From Microbispora rosea (GTDB lineage: Bacteria; Actinomycetota; Actinomycetes; Streptosporangiales; Streptosporangiaceae), in assembly GCF_900156315.1 (NCBI RefSeq), contig NZ_FTNI01000007.1:244977-308976 (forward strand): a stretch of 64,000 nt of DNA, written 5' to 3'. Shown here piece after piece: positions 25,242-34,087 of this stretch. Numbering within the stretch: position 1 is the stretch's first letter; every line of letters starts with the position of its first letter. The notes under the pieces are model-generated. The model saw only the letters and a list, made by a program, of their open reading frames with translations, had not been told where the DNA came from and did not search any database. The position numbers were made by a program, and so were the translations under genes.

Positions 25242-25940
25242 GTGTCCCTCGTCGTCCTCGCCGCCGCCGTCCTCGGCCTGATCGCCGGAGCGTACGCGCG
25301 TGCGGCCGCCGACGGCTTCGGCCCGGAGCCGGACGGCTCACGCGAGAGCCGCCGCGGAGAGATGCGGACCGCCCTCGCGGCGGCGGCCCGCACCGTGCCG
25401 CTGCCGCGCCCGCCGTACGCGGTCGAGGGCGCGACCGCGCTGGCCGCGGCGCTGGTGACCTGGCGCGTCCACGACGGCTGGGTGCTCACCGCGTGGCTGT
25501 ACGCGGTGGCCGCGGGGGCCGTGCTCGCGGAGGTCGACAGGAGGACCTGGCGGCTGCCCGACGCGATCACGCTGCCGTCGTACCCGATCCTGCTGGCCCT
25601 GCTCGCGCCGTCGGGCCGCCTGCTGCCCGCGGTGGCGTCGGGCTGCGCGCTCGGCGCCGTCTACGCCGTGCTGTGGTTCGTCCGCCCCACGGGCCTCGGG
25701 CTCGGCGACGTGAAGCTGGCGGGGCTGATCGGACTGCTCACCGGCGCGCTCGGCGTGCAGGCCACGGTCGTCGCCGGGATGGCGGGTCAGGTCCTCGGCG
25801 CGCTGTACGCCGTGGGGCTGCTCCTGGCCCGCAGGGCCACCCGCACGACCGAGTTCCCGTTCGGCCCGTTCATGCTCGCGGGGGCGCTCGTCGCGGTGGC
25901 CCTGGCCGGGGCTCTACCCGGGGCTTCCCCCGGCGGGTAG
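25242..25940 (+). CDS. Prepilin peptidase (A24 family)
   Basis: 232-residue membrane aspartic peptidase of the type IV prepilin family, short form lacking the N-methylase domain's cysteines. Catalytic aspartates are Asp99 ([15 protein letters not shown]) and Asp156 (GLGLGDVKL). Six or so hydrophobic helices surround them. Such enzymes process Tad/Flp or competence-type pilins; no pilin or secretion ATPase genes are in the window. TAGTGT (25229-25234) lies 7 nt before the GTG start. It precedes the aro genes by 92 nt, an arrangement common in actinobacteria. Confidence 0.88.
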   Translation: MSLVVLAAAVLGLIAGAYARAAADGFGPEPDGSRESRRGEMRTALAAAARTVPLPRPPYAVEGATALAAALVTWRVHDGWVLTAWLYAVAAGAVLAEVDRRTWRLPDAITLPSYPILLALLAPSGRLLPAVASGCALGAVYAVLWFVRPTGLGLGDVKLAGLIGLLTGALGVQATVVAGMAGQVLGALYAVGLLLARRATRTTEFPFGPFMLAGALVAVALAGALPGASPGG

Positions 25941-26032
25941 CACGTGCGGTTTCCGTTCTGGGGGGATCCGCGTACGGTCATGGGGGTGTCAGGGGGACGT
26001 CGCAGTCGGGTGCACATGGAAGACTTGTCCCC

Positions 26033-27211
26033 ATGCTGCGCTGGTTGACTGCCGGGGAGTCACACGGCCCCGAGCTTCTCGCGATCCTGGAAGGCCTGCC
26101 CGCCGGGGTGGAGGTGACCACCGCCGACCTCGCCGAGGCGCTGCGCCGCCGCCGTCTCGGATACGGCCGCGGAGCGCGGATGAAGTTCGAGCAGGACGAG
26201 GTGACGATCTCCGGCGGCGTACGGCACGGCCGCACGCTCGGCTCGCCCGTCGCGATCCGCATCGGCAACACCGAGTGGCCGAAGTGGGAGACCGTGATGG
26301 CCGCCGACCCGGTGGACCCGGCGGTGCTGGAGGGCCAGGCGCGCAACGCGCCGCGCTCGCGCCCCCGCCCCGGCCACGCGGACCTCGCCGGCATGCAGAA
26401 GTACGGCTTCGACGACGCGCGGCCGGTGCTCGACAGGGCCAGCGCGCGGGAGACCGCCGCCCGGGTGGCGCTCGGGCAGGTCGCCCGCGCCTTCCTCAAG
26501 CAGGCCCTCGGCGTCGACATCGTCAGCCACGTGGTCTCCATCGGCGAGGCGAGCGCGCCCCCCGACGTGCTTCCCGGCCCCGGCGACATGGAGGCGGTGG
26601 ACGCCGACCCGGTGCGCTGCGTCGACCCGGCCGCGAGCGCGGCGATGGTCGCCGAGATCGACAAGGCGCACAAGGACGGCGACACCCTCGGCGGCGTGGT
26701 CGAGGTCGTCGTCTACGGCCTGCCGCCGGGCCTCGGCAGCTACACCCACTGGGACCGCCGTCTCGACTCCCGTCTCGCCGGGGCGCTCATGGGCATCCAG
26801 GCGATCAAGGGGGTCGGGGTCGGCGACGGCTTCGAGACCGCCCGCCGCCCCGGCTCCCGGGCCCACGACGAGATCGAGAACACCCCCGAGGGCGTGCGCC
26901 GGATGACCAACCGGGCCGGCGGCGTCGAGGGCGGCATGACCAACGGCGAGCCGCTGCGGGTCAGCGCCGCGATGAAGCCGATCTCCACCGTGCCCCGCGC
27001 GCTCGCCACGGTCGACGTGCTGACCGGCGAGGCGGCCAAGGCGCACCACGAGCGCTCGGACGTCTGCGCGGTCCCGGCCGCCGCGATCGTCGCCGAGGCG
27101 ATGGTGGCGCTGGTGCTCGCGGACGCGGCCGTCGAGAAGTTCGGCGGCGACTCCGTGGAAGAGGTCGCGCGCAACCTGTCGGGCTACCTGTCGTCCCTGG
27201 TCATCAAGTAA
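26033..27211 (+). CDS. aroC: Chorismate synthase
   Basis: Last step of the shikimate pathway: 5-enolpyruvylshikimate 3-phosphate to chorismate, using reduced FMN. 392 residues with the family signatures: [56 protein letters not shown], and the C-terminal [20 protein letters not shown]. The ATG at 26033 gives the conserved start. aroK follows 14 nt later with its own weak AAGG site, so aroC-aroK-aroB-aroQ is one operon. Confidence 0.97.
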   Translation: MLRWLTAGESHGPELLAILEGLPAGVEVTTADLAEALRRRRLGYGRGARMKFEQDEVTISGGVRHGRTLGSPVAIRIGNTEWPKWETVMAADPVDPAVLEGQARNAPRSRPRPGHADLAGMQKYGFDDARPVLDRASARETAARVALGQVARAFLKQALGVDIVSHVVSIGEASAPPDVLPGPGDMEAVDADPVRCVDPAASAAMVAEIDKAHKDGDTLGGVVEVVVYGLPPGLGSYTHWDRRLDSRLAGALMGIQAIKGVGVGDGFETARRPGSRAHDEIENTPEGVRRMTNRAGGVEGGMTNGEPLRVSAAMKPISTVPRALATVDVLTGEAAKAHHERSDVCAVPAAAIVAEAMVALVLADAAVEKFGGDSVEEVARNLSGYLSSLVIK

Positions 27212-27225
27212 TAAGGTTTGTGATC

Positions 27226-27738
27226 ATGCAATCGGCGTCCCAAGGCCCCGCCGCGGTCCTCATCGGCCCGCCCGGCTCGGGTAAGTCCACGGTCGGGCGG
27301 CTCCTCGCGGACCGCCTCGGCCTGCCGTTCCGCGACACCGACGCCGACGTCGAGGCCGTCGCCGGCAAGAGCGTCAGCGACGTGTTCGTGGAGGACGGCG
27401 AGGAGAGGTTCCGCGAGCTGGAGGCGCAGGCCGTGCGCGAGGCGCTGGAGACGCACCCCGGCGTGCTCGCGCTCGGCGGCGGCGCGATCCTGCACGAGCA
27501 CACCCAGAAGCTGCTGTCCGGCCACCGGGTCGTCTACCTCCAGGTCGGGCTCGACCAGGCGGTCAAGCGGGTCGGCCTCGCCTCGGCCCGCCCGTTGCTG
27601 GTGCTGAACCCGCGCAGCCGGCTCAGGCAGTTGATGGAGCAGCGCCGGCCGATCTACGAGGGCCTCGCAGCGATCACCGTCGCCACCGACGGCCGCGAGC
27701 CCGAGGACGTCGTGACCGAGATCGAGGCGGCGCTGTGA
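27226..27738 (+). CDS. aroK: Shikimate kinase
   Basis: Phosphorylates shikimate at the 3-hydroxyl with ATP. 170 residues; P-loop GPPGSGKST at 14-22, the shikimate-binding RDTDADVE segment with the conserved DxD, FRELEAQAVREAL, ALGGGAI glycine-rich motif and the C-terminal QRRPIYEGLA adenine loop. The ATG at 27226 follows aroC by 14 nt; a GTG two codons earlier is also possible. The last 4 nt overlap aroB (GTGA). Confidence 0.96.
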   Translation: MQSASQGPAAVLIGPPGSGKSTVGRLLADRLGLPFRDTDADVEAVAGKSVSDVFVEDGEERFRELEAQAVREALETHPGVLALGGGAILHEHTQKLLSGHRVVYLQVGLDQAVKRVGLASARPLLVLNPRSRLRQLMEQRRPIYEGLAAITVATDGREPEDVVTEIEAAL

Positions 27739-28811
27739 CCGCGACACGCATCACCGTGCGGGGCGAGACCCCGTACGACGTGGTCGTCGGCACCGACGTG
27801 CTGACGGAGCTGCCGGGCCTGCTGGACGCGAAGGTGCGCACGGTCGCCGTGATCCACCCCGCCGGGCTGCCTGAGATCGCCAGGCCGGTGCGCGAGACCC
27901 TGGAGGGCGCCGGGTTCGAGGTCGTCGCCCTGCCCGTGCCCGACGGCGAGGAGGCCAAGTCCGTCCACGTCGCGGCCGAGCTGTGGTCGGCGTTCGGCCG
28001 GTACGGCATCACGCGTTCCGACGCGGTCGTCGGCGTCGGCGGCGGGGCGACCACCGACCTGGCCGGGTTCGCGGCCGCGACGTGGCTGCGGGGCGTCCAG
28101 GTCGTGCAGGTGCCGACCACGCTGCTGGCCATGGTGGACGCGGCGGTCGGCGGCAAGACCGGCATCAACACCCCGGAGGGCAAGAACCTGGTCGGGTCCT
28201 TCTATCCGCCGAAGGGCGTGCTGTGCGACCTGGCCACCCTGACGAGCGTGCCGCGTGAGGACTACGTCGCCGGCCTCGCCGAGATCATCAAGGGCGGCTT
28301 CATCGCCGACCCCACGATCCTCATGCTGATCGAGGACGACCCCGCCGCCGCGCGCGCCCCCGAAGGCGAGCACACCCGCGAGCTGGTCGAGCGCAAGATC
28401 CGGGTCAAGGCCGACGTCGTCGGGGCGGACCTGCGCGAAAGCGGCCTGCGGGAGATCCTCAACTACGGCCACACCCTCGCTCACGCGATCGAGCGGGTCG
28501 AGGACTACCGCATCAGGCACGGCGAGGCGGTGGCCATCGGGCTGGTCTACGCGGCGGAGCTGTCCCGGCTGGACGGCCGGATCGGCCGCGACGTCGTGGA
28601 CCGCACGCGCTCGATCCTGGAGTCGGTCGGGCTGCCCACCTCCTACCGCGCCGACGCATGGCCGCGGCTCCGCGAGCACATGCGGGTGGACAAGAAGGCC
28701 AGGGGAGCGGTGCTGCGGTTCGTCGTGCTCGACGGCATCGGCAGGCCCGCCCGCCTGGAGAACCCGTCGGAGGAACTGCTCGAAGCCGCGTACCGGGAGG
28801 TCGCCCGATGA
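27735..28811 (+). CDS. aroB: 3-dehydroquinate synthase
   Basis: Converts DAHP to 3-dehydroquinate with NAD+ and a divalent metal. 358 residues. Landmarks: [12 protein letters not shown], the NAD-binding [51 protein letters not shown], and metal-binding Glu/His residues in [22 protein letters not shown] and [10 protein letters not shown]. Start GTG overlaps the aroK stop and its own stop overlaps aroQ (ATGA), so translation is coupled. Confidence 0.97.
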   Translation: MTATRITVRGETPYDVVVGTDVLTELPGLLDAKVRTVAVIHPAGLPEIARPVRETLEGAGFEVVALPVPDGEEAKSVHVAAELWSAFGRYGITRSDAVVGVGGGATTDLAGFAAATWLRGVQVVQVPTTLLAMVDAAVGGKTGINTPEGKNLVGSFYPPKGVLCDLATLTSVPREDYVAGLAEIIKGGFIADPTILMLIEDDPAAARAPEGEHTRELVERKIRVKADVVGADLRESGLREILNYGHTLAHAIERVEDYRIRHGEAVAIGLVYAAELSRLDGRIGRDVVDRTRSILESVGLPTSYRADAWPRLREHMRVDKKARGAVLRFVVLDGIGRPARLENPSEELLEAAYREVAR

Positions 28812-29242
28812 GGCAGGTGCTCGTGCTGAACGGGCCCAACCTGGGCCGTCTCGGCAGCCGGGAGCCCGACGTCTACGGCGCGCAGACCTTCGACGACCTG
28901 GCGGCCCTGTGCCGCGAGAGCGGCCGCGAGCTGGGCCTGTCGGTGGAGGTCAGGCAGACCGACGACGAGGCCGAGCTGGTGAGCTGGATCCACGAGGCGG
29001 CCGACAGCAGGACCCCCGTGGTCCTCAACCCCGCCGCCTTCACCCACTATTCGTACGCGTTGCGCGACGCGATCGCGCAGCGTACGGCCCCGCTGGTCGA
29101 GGTGCACATCTCCAACCCGAACGCACGGGAGGAGTTCCGCCACACCTCGGTCGTGGCGGCGGTGGCCACCGGGACGATCGCGGGGTTCGGCATGCGATCG
29201 TACGAGCTCGCGCTGCGCGCGATCGCGGACATGGGCGAGTGA
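28808..29242 (+). CDS. aroQ: Type II 3-dehydroquinate dehydratase
   Basis: Dodecameric type II dehydroquinase, 144 residues, making 3-dehydroshikimate. Signatures are [18 protein letters not shown] (catalytic Arg and the Tyr of the flexible lid), [15 protein letters not shown] and [17 protein letters not shown] with the catalytic His. It is the last aro gene in the cluster; aroE, aroG and aroA are elsewhere. Confidence 0.96.
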   Translation: MRQVLVLNGPNLGRLGSREPDVYGAQTFDDLAALCRESGRELGLSVEVRQTDDEAELVSWIHEAADSRTPVVLNPAAFTHYSYALRDAIAQRTAPLVEVHISNPNAREEFRHTSVVAAVATGTIAGFGMRSYELALRAIADMGE

Positions 29243-29256
29243 CGAAAGAAGGGACC

Positions 29257-30051
29257 ATGGGCTACCGGTCGTACGTGGCGGTCGGAGACAGCTTCACCGA
29301 GGGGCTCAACGACCCCCTCCCGGACGCGCCCTCTCCGGCGCCGGGGGAGGTGGTCCGCTACCGGGGCTGGGCCGACCGGGTCGCCGAGCGGCTCGCCTTA
29401 CTCGAACCCGACTTCCGCTACGCCAACCTCGCGGTGCGGGGGAAGCTGATCGACCAGATCGTCGCCGACCAGGTGCCCGAGGCCGTCCGGCTGAAGCCCG
29501 ACCTCATCAGCTTCTGCGCGGGCGGCAACGACCTCATCCGCCCCGGCGCCGATCCCGACCAGATGGCCAAGAAGCTCGCCGCCGCCGTACGCGACCTGCG
29601 GGCCACCGGCGCCGACGTCGTGCTGTTCACCGGGACCGACCCACGGGACACCCCGATCATGCGGCAGCTGCGCGGCAAGTTCGCGATCTTCTTCATGCAC
29701 GTCCGCTCGATCGCCGACCTGTACGGCTGCCACCTGGTGGACATGTGGTCGATGCAGGGACTGCGGGACTGGCGGGCCTGGAGCGGCGACCGGCTGCACA
29801 TGAACGCCGAGGGCCACCGCCTGGTCGCGGCCCGGGTCCTGCACGTGCTCGGCGTGCCCGGCGAGGACGACTGGCGCAAGACGTGGCCGCCCCGGGAGAC
29901 GGTGGACCCGAGGGCCAAGCGCCGCGAGGACGTGCAGTGGCTCAGGGAGCACTTCGGGCCGTGGATCGGGCGGCGCCTTCGCGGCACGTCCTCCGGCGAC
30001 GGTCTCGCCCCCAAGCGGCCCGAGCTCGGCCCGCTGCCCCCTGCTCTCTAA
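29257..30051 (+). CDS. SGNH/GDSL-type hydrolase
   Basis: 264-residue esterase/lipase-like enzyme of the SGNH superfamily: block I GDSFTEG with catalytic Ser12, block III GGND, and block V DRLHMNAEGH with the Asp/His pair. There is no signal peptide, so it acts in the cytoplasm on an acyl or carbohydrate ester of unknown identity. The 60-residue C-terminal tail (WPPRETVDPRAKRREDVQWL) is typical of this actinobacterial subgroup. It lies 14 nt after aroQ with an AAGAAGGG site, so it may be read with the aro operon. Short CTGCTCTCTAACT repeats follow the stop. Confidence 0.9.
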   Translation: MGYRSYVAVGDSFTEGLNDPLPDAPSPAPGEVVRYRGWADRVAERLALLEPDFRYANLAVRGKLIDQIVADQVPEAVRLKPDLISFCAGGNDLIRPGADPDQMAKKLAAAVRDLRATGADVVLFTGTDPRDTPIMRQLRGKFAIFFMHVRSIADLYGCHLVDMWSMQGLRDWRAWSGDRLHMNAEGHRLVAARVLHVLGVPGEDDWRKTWPPRETVDPRAKRREDVQWLREHFGPWIGRRLRGTSSGDGLAPKRPELGPLPPAL

Positions 30052-30147
30052 CTCTGCTCTCTAACTCTGCTCCCTGAGCCTGCTCCGTGACCTTGCTTCC
30101 TAGGCCTGCCCCCTCCGGCTGATCCGGGACACGCGCCGATCCGGCGA

Positions 30148-30639
30148 CTACTCCGGCATGCCGGACTGCGCCGCCGCGCGGCGCAGGCTCCGTGATGTCC
30201 AGGGTGGGCAGTCCGGATCGCCTTCGGCCTGAGCGGCGGTGAGCCAGAGGACATCCTCCACCTCCGTCGCCGAGGCGGTCACGGGCTGGGCGTGCGCCGG
30301 CATCGTCGCGCGGAAGACCACGTTGACGACCGGGTCGCCGTCGTCGGTCACGAAGAACCCGCTCTCCACGTAGGAGAGCCGGGCTCCCGTGATGTCGACC
30401 CCGATCTCCTCGGCGACCTCACGTCGTGCCGTCTCCTCGAGCACGTCGAGTCCCGCGCCGTCGGCCTCGACCTTGCCGCCCACGCCGGCGAGCGTGCCGG
30501 GTGCGTGAGCCTCCTGCCTGCCACGCCGGATGAGCAGCCACCGGCCGTCTCGTTCCAGGAAGACCTCGACGTTCACGACGAAGGCCGGTCGGCCGCCCCG
30601 GGTGCAGCACACCGACGTGACAGGGGCGTCAGCGCTCAT
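30148..30639 (-). CDS. NUDIX hydrolase
   Basis: 163-residue NUDIX pyrophosphatase. The NUDIX box GX5EX7REUXEEXGU is complete in GGKVEADGAGLDVLEETARR followed by EVAEEIGV, preceded by VEVFLERDGRWLLIRRG. It hydrolyses a nucleoside diphosphate derivative; the specific substrate is open. ATG 30639 (start MSADAP) is taken because a TAGAGT box lies 8 nt upstream; an in-frame GTG two codons earlier is only 2 nt from that box. Confidence 0.88.
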   Translation of the reverse strand: MSADAPVTSVCCTRGGRPAFVVNVEVFLERDGRWLLIRRGRQEAHAPGTLAGVGGKVEADGAGLDVLEETARREVAEEIGVDITGARLSYVESGFFVTDDGDPVVNVVFRATMPAHAQPVTASATEVEDVLWLTAAQAEGDPDCPPWTSRSLRRAAAQSGMPE

Positions 30640-30877
30640 GCCCACGCACTCTACGCGCGGCTGCGGGGCCTCACGCCCTGCCGAGGCCCGGACGATGGCG
30701 TCGTCCGGGCTGTGGCACGCGGCGCCGCCGGCAGCCCGGACGGCGCGGACGCCGCCTCAGACCGGCGGAGGTCCTACCACGGTCCGATGCGAGACAGGCG
30801 GAGATCGCGCGAAGATCCTTCTTCACGGCCACCGGCGCAGGGGACGCCGATGCCGGATTGAAGCAAGGGGAGTGACG

Positions 30878-31615
30878 ATGGCGTGGAGACGGTGGCGCGT
30901 GTGCCGGCGCGGACGGCTGTGGCTGCTCGTCGTGCTCGCGGCCCTGCCGATCGCGACGGCCGCCGTCGTGGCGATTGCCTTTCCTTCGGTCGCCGCCACG
31001 ATTTGTCCCGGGTGTTACGGGCTGGAGCGGCTGGCTCCGGGCGTCTACGCGGAGTCGGGCCTGCCGCCGGACCGGAGGCGGCAGGTGGTCTCCACCGTGG
31101 AGGAGGCGGAGCGGCGCGTCCGCGACTTCTACAGCGGCAGGCAGGGCTCTCCCCGGATCCTCGCGTGCCTCAGCGACCGCTGTTACGGCCGGATCGGCGG
31201 CGGAGGGGAACGGGGCGTCGCGGTGCTGAACCGCGCGGTGATGTTGTCGCCCGAGGGCGTGGATCCGGTCATCGCCTCCCACGAGATGTCGCACGTCGAA
31301 CTGCACGCCCGCCTGGTCACGGATGATGCGGTGCCGCAGTGGTTCGACGAGGGCCTGGCCGTTGTGGTCTCCGGCGACCCGCGCTACCTCGCGGCGGAGA
31401 CGGCGGCCGACCGCTGCCTGGTGAGCACGGACGCCGTGCTGCCGGTGACGCTGGACGCCTGGCTGCGCGCGGCCGGCACGGACGTGCGCACCTACGCGAA
31501 GGCGGCGTGCCGGGTGAGCCGGTGGATCACCGCCAACGGCGGGCCGCATGCGGTGCTCGACCTCGTCCGGCGCCTGAACGCGGGGGAGACGCTCGGCGCG
31601 GTCACGAAGATGTGA
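30878..31615 (+). CDS. Membrane-anchored gluzincin-type metalloprotease
   Basis: 245 residues. A basic N-terminus (AWRRWRVCRRGRLW) and one hydrophobic helix (about 12-36) anchor or export it. The extracytoplasmic part has the zinc motif HEMSH (His134, Glu135, His138) and, 19 residues on, WFDEGLAV with Glu157 as the likely third ligand, the pattern of MA-clan 'peptidase MA-like' proteins. Four or more cysteines (Cys43, Cys46, Cys96, Cys101) suggest disulfides outside the cell. The ATG has an AGGGGAG site. The open frame runs further upstream but without coding character. Confidence 0.82.
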   Translation: MAWRRWRVCRRGRLWLLVVLAALPIATAAVVAIAFPSVAATICPGCYGLERLAPGVYAESGLPPDRRRQVVSTVEEAERRVRDFYSGRQGSPRILACLSDRCYGRIGGGGERGVAVLNRAVMLSPEGVDPVIASHEMSHVELHARLVTDDAVPQWFDEGLAVVVSGDPRYLAAETAADRCLVSTDAVLPVTLDAWLRAAGTDVRTYAKAACRVSRWITANGGPHAVLDLVRRLNAGETLGAVTKM

Positions 31616-31671
31616 CCAGAGCCGGCGCGGCAGCGTTTTCCCGGATAGGTGAGGCGAGACGCCGAGGCGAA

Positions 31672-31693
31672 CGGGGGCGCGGCAGCGCCCCCG
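31672..31693. terminator. Hairpin between convergent genes
   Basis: Nine-bp stem CGGGGGCGC / GCGCCCCCG with a GGCA loop lies between the metalloprotease (plus) and the helicase (minus) and can end both transcripts. Confidence 0.6.
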
Positions 31694-31774
31694 CGCAGGC
31701 ACAGGCGGGACACCGGGGCGGGCTGCGTGGCCGGAGCTCCGCCAGGCGGCCTGAGCCTCGCCCGGCGGCGCGGG

Positions 31775-33871
31775 TCAGGCGTCGGCGGTGAGGCGGCGCA
31801 GGGCGTCGCGGACCTTCGCGGGGTCGGTGGTACGCCAGAAGGGCGGCAGCGAGTTGAGCAGGAACCCGCTGTAACGGGCGGTGGCGAGCCTCGGATCGAG
31901 AACGGCGACGACGCCGCGGTCGTCCATCGACCGCAGCAGCCGGCCCGCGCCCTGCGCCAGCAGCAGCGCGGCGTGGGTGGCCGCCACCGCCATGAAGCCG
32001 TTGCCCCCCGTGGCCGCCACGTGCCGCTGCCGGGCCGAGGCGAGCGGGTCGTCGGGACGCGGAAACGGGATCCTGTCGATGATCACCAGGGTCAGCGACG
32101 GGCCCGGCACGTCGACGCCCTGCCACAGGGACAGCGTGCCGAACAGGCAGGTGGCGGGGTCGCCCGCGAACTGCTTGACGAGCTGCGAGGTCGAGTCGTC
32201 GCCCTGGCAGAGCAGCGGCACGTCGAGCCGCTCGCGCAGCGCCTCCGTGGCGGCCTTCGCGGCCCGCATGGAGGAGAACAGGCCGAGCGTGCGGCCGCCG
32301 GCCGCCTCGATCAGCTCGGCGATCTCGTCGACGTACGCCTCGGGCAGGCCGTCGCGGCCGGGCTGGGGGAGATGCGTGGCGACGTAGAGGATGCCCCGGC
32401 GCGGGTGATCGAACGGCGAGCCGACGTCGAGGCCGGTCCACTCCCCGGCCCGCAGGCCCCATTGGCGGGACAGGCTGTCGAACGTGCCGCCGAGCGCCAG
32501 CGTGGCGCTGGTGAGGACGACGGTGCGGTCGCCGAACAGCTTGTCGCGCAGCATGCCGCCGACCGACAGCGGCGCCACCCGCAGGGTGGGGGGAATGCGC
32601 CCGCGCCCCTCCTCCAGCCAGACGACCTCCGCCCGGTGGACCTCCTCGGACCGGACGTCCGTGCCCCCGCCGTTCGCGCCGCCGGAGCTCGCCGAATCCC
32701 GGGCGCTCGCCGAATCCGGGGAGCCCGGGGAATCCATGTCCTCGTCGTCTCCGGCCCCGTCACCGCCGGACGCCGGGCCGAAGGCGTCGAGCATCCGCTG
32801 GGCGGTGTCGTGCACTTCGTCCAGCGCCGTGAACGCGGCCTTGCGCAGCCCGGCGTTCTCGGGGTCGTCCTTGTCCTTGTTACGCGGCCCGAGGGCGGTG
32901 ATGCAGGCGAAGGCGGCGTCGCGCACCAGCGCGAGCGTCATCCCGAGCGACTGCGGCAGCGTGTCGACGCGGCCGGGCGGGGCGACGGCCAGCAGGGCGC
33001 GCAGGTCCTCACCCGCCTCCTGGAGCCGGTCGGCCACCCCCTGCTCGATGAGCCGCCCGGCCCGGCGGACGGCGAGGCTCACCGTGCTCTCCGACAGCTC
33101 TCCGGTGACCACGGAGGTCACCCGGTCGACCAGCTCGTGCGCCTCGTCCACCACGACCACGTCGTGCTCGGGCAGGACCGCGAAGTCCTCCATGGCGTCG
33201 ATGGCCAGCAGCGCGTGGTTGGTCACCACGACGTCGGCCTCGCCCGCGCGCTCGCGGGCGAGCTCGGCGAAGCAGTCGGCGCCGCTGGGGCACCGCTGGG
33301 CCCCCAGGCACTCCCGGGCCGTCACGGAGAACTGCCGCCAGGCCTGGTCGCTCACGCCGGGCACGATCTCGTCGCGGTCGCCGGTCTCGGTCTCGTTGGC
33401 CCAGTCCTGGATGCGCTGGACCATCCGGCCGGTGGCGCTGACCTCACGCGGGTCGAAGAGCTGGTCGTCCTCGTCCTCGGGCATCCCGGCGGCCATCTTG
33501 TGGCGGCACAGGTAGTTGCGGCGGCCCTTGAGGATCGCGAACTCGGGGCGGTGCGGCAGCAGGCTCTCCAGCGCGTCGGCCAGCCGGGGCAGGTCGCGGT
33601 CGACCAGCTGGCGTTGCAGCGCGATCGTGGCGGTGGAGACCACCACGGCGTCGCCGCTTTCGGCCGCGTGCCTGATCGCGGGCACGAGGTAGGCCAGGGA
33701 CTTGCCGGTGCCGGTGCCGGCCTGCACCGCGAGGTGCTCCTCGCTCTCGATGGCGTCGCCCACCGCCTGCGCCATCTTGACCTGCCCCGGGCGCTCGACT
33801 CCGCCCAGTCCGGTCACCGCGGCGGTGAGGAGTTCTTCGACGGGCGGAAGCTCGGAACGGTCCTTGGGCAC
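31775..33871 (-). CDS. DinG/XPD-like ATP-dependent DNA helicase
   Basis: 698-residue superfamily 2 helicase with an iron-sulfur domain. Walker A is AGTGTGKS (51-58), DEAH box at 242-245, and four cysteines for the Fe-S cluster are Cys122 (YLCRHK), Cys188, Cys194 and Cys200. Motif VI lies in QGAGRLLRSMDDRG near the C-terminus. It unwinds 5'-3' and is expected to act on R-loops or repair intermediates. A Ser/Asp/Gly-rich linker (about residues 368-400) splits the two motor lobes. TAGCGT sits 6 nt before the GTG start. No LexA-type box was seen upstream. Confidence 0.92.
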   Translation of the reverse strand: MPKDRSELPPVEELLTAAVTGLGGVERPGQVKMAQAVGDAIESEEHLAVQAGTGTGKSLAYLVPAIRHAAESGDAVVVSTATIALQRQLVDRDLPRLADALESLLPHRPEFAILKGRRNYLCRHKMAAGMPEDEDDQLFDPREVSATGRMVQRIQDWANETETGDRDEIVPGVSDQAWRQFSVTARECLGAQRCPSGADCFAELARERAGEADVVVTNHALLAIDAMEDFAVLPEHDVVVVDEAHELVDRVTSVVTGELSESTVSLAVRRAGRLIEQGVADRLQEAGEDLRALLAVAPPGRVDTLPQSLGMTLALVRDAAFACITALGPRNKDKDDPENAGLRKAAFTALDEVHDTAQRMLDAFGPASGGDGAGDDEDMDSPGSPDSASARDSASSGGANGGGTDVRSEEVHRAEVVWLEEGRGRIPPTLRVAPLSVGGMLRDKLFGDRTVVLTSATLALGGTFDSLSRQWGLRAGEWTGLDVGSPFDHPRRGILYVATHLPQPGRDGLPEAYVDEIAELIEAAGGRTLGLFSSMRAAKAATEALRERLDVPLLCQGDDSTSQLVKQFAGDPATCLFGTLSLWQGVDVPGPSLTLVIIDRIPFPRPDDPLASARQRHVAATGGNGFMAVAATHAALLLAQGAGRLLRSMDDRGVVAVLDPRLATARYSGFLLNSLPPFWRTTDPAKVRDALRRLTADA

Positions 33872-34087
33872 GGAAGAACGCTACCCGGTGCCACCGACAT
33901 CCTGTGCGTGTCCGTCCCACCACATCCTGGCGTTCCAGGAACTCCCTCCCGGCGCGCATGGCACACTGAGATGTCAGTGCTCTCAAGGTCAACGGCGATC
34001 TACCCAGTGAGGTCGAAAAGGGAAGCAACGGAAGTTTCGTGAGGGTTCCCGAGATCGAGTGGACGGAAAAGGGCAGGTAAAGGCACT

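Noticed and set aside
30530..30877. N-terminal extension of the metalloprotease frame
   Set aside because: The extension overlaps the NUDIX gene on the other strand, lacks hydrophobic or conserved residues, and the ATG at 30878 has a good ribosome site before the membrane helix.
31649..34042. 797-codon plus-strand frame opposite the helicase
   Set aside because: Shadow of the helicase gene; Arg/Gly/Val-rich with no motif, while the minus strand has Walker, DEAH and Fe-S motifs.
33872..34087. LexA (SOS) box upstream of the DinG-like helicase
   Set aside because: No TCGAAC-type inverted repeat is present; only an unrelated CACTGA-gatg-TCAGTG repeat at 33963-33978.
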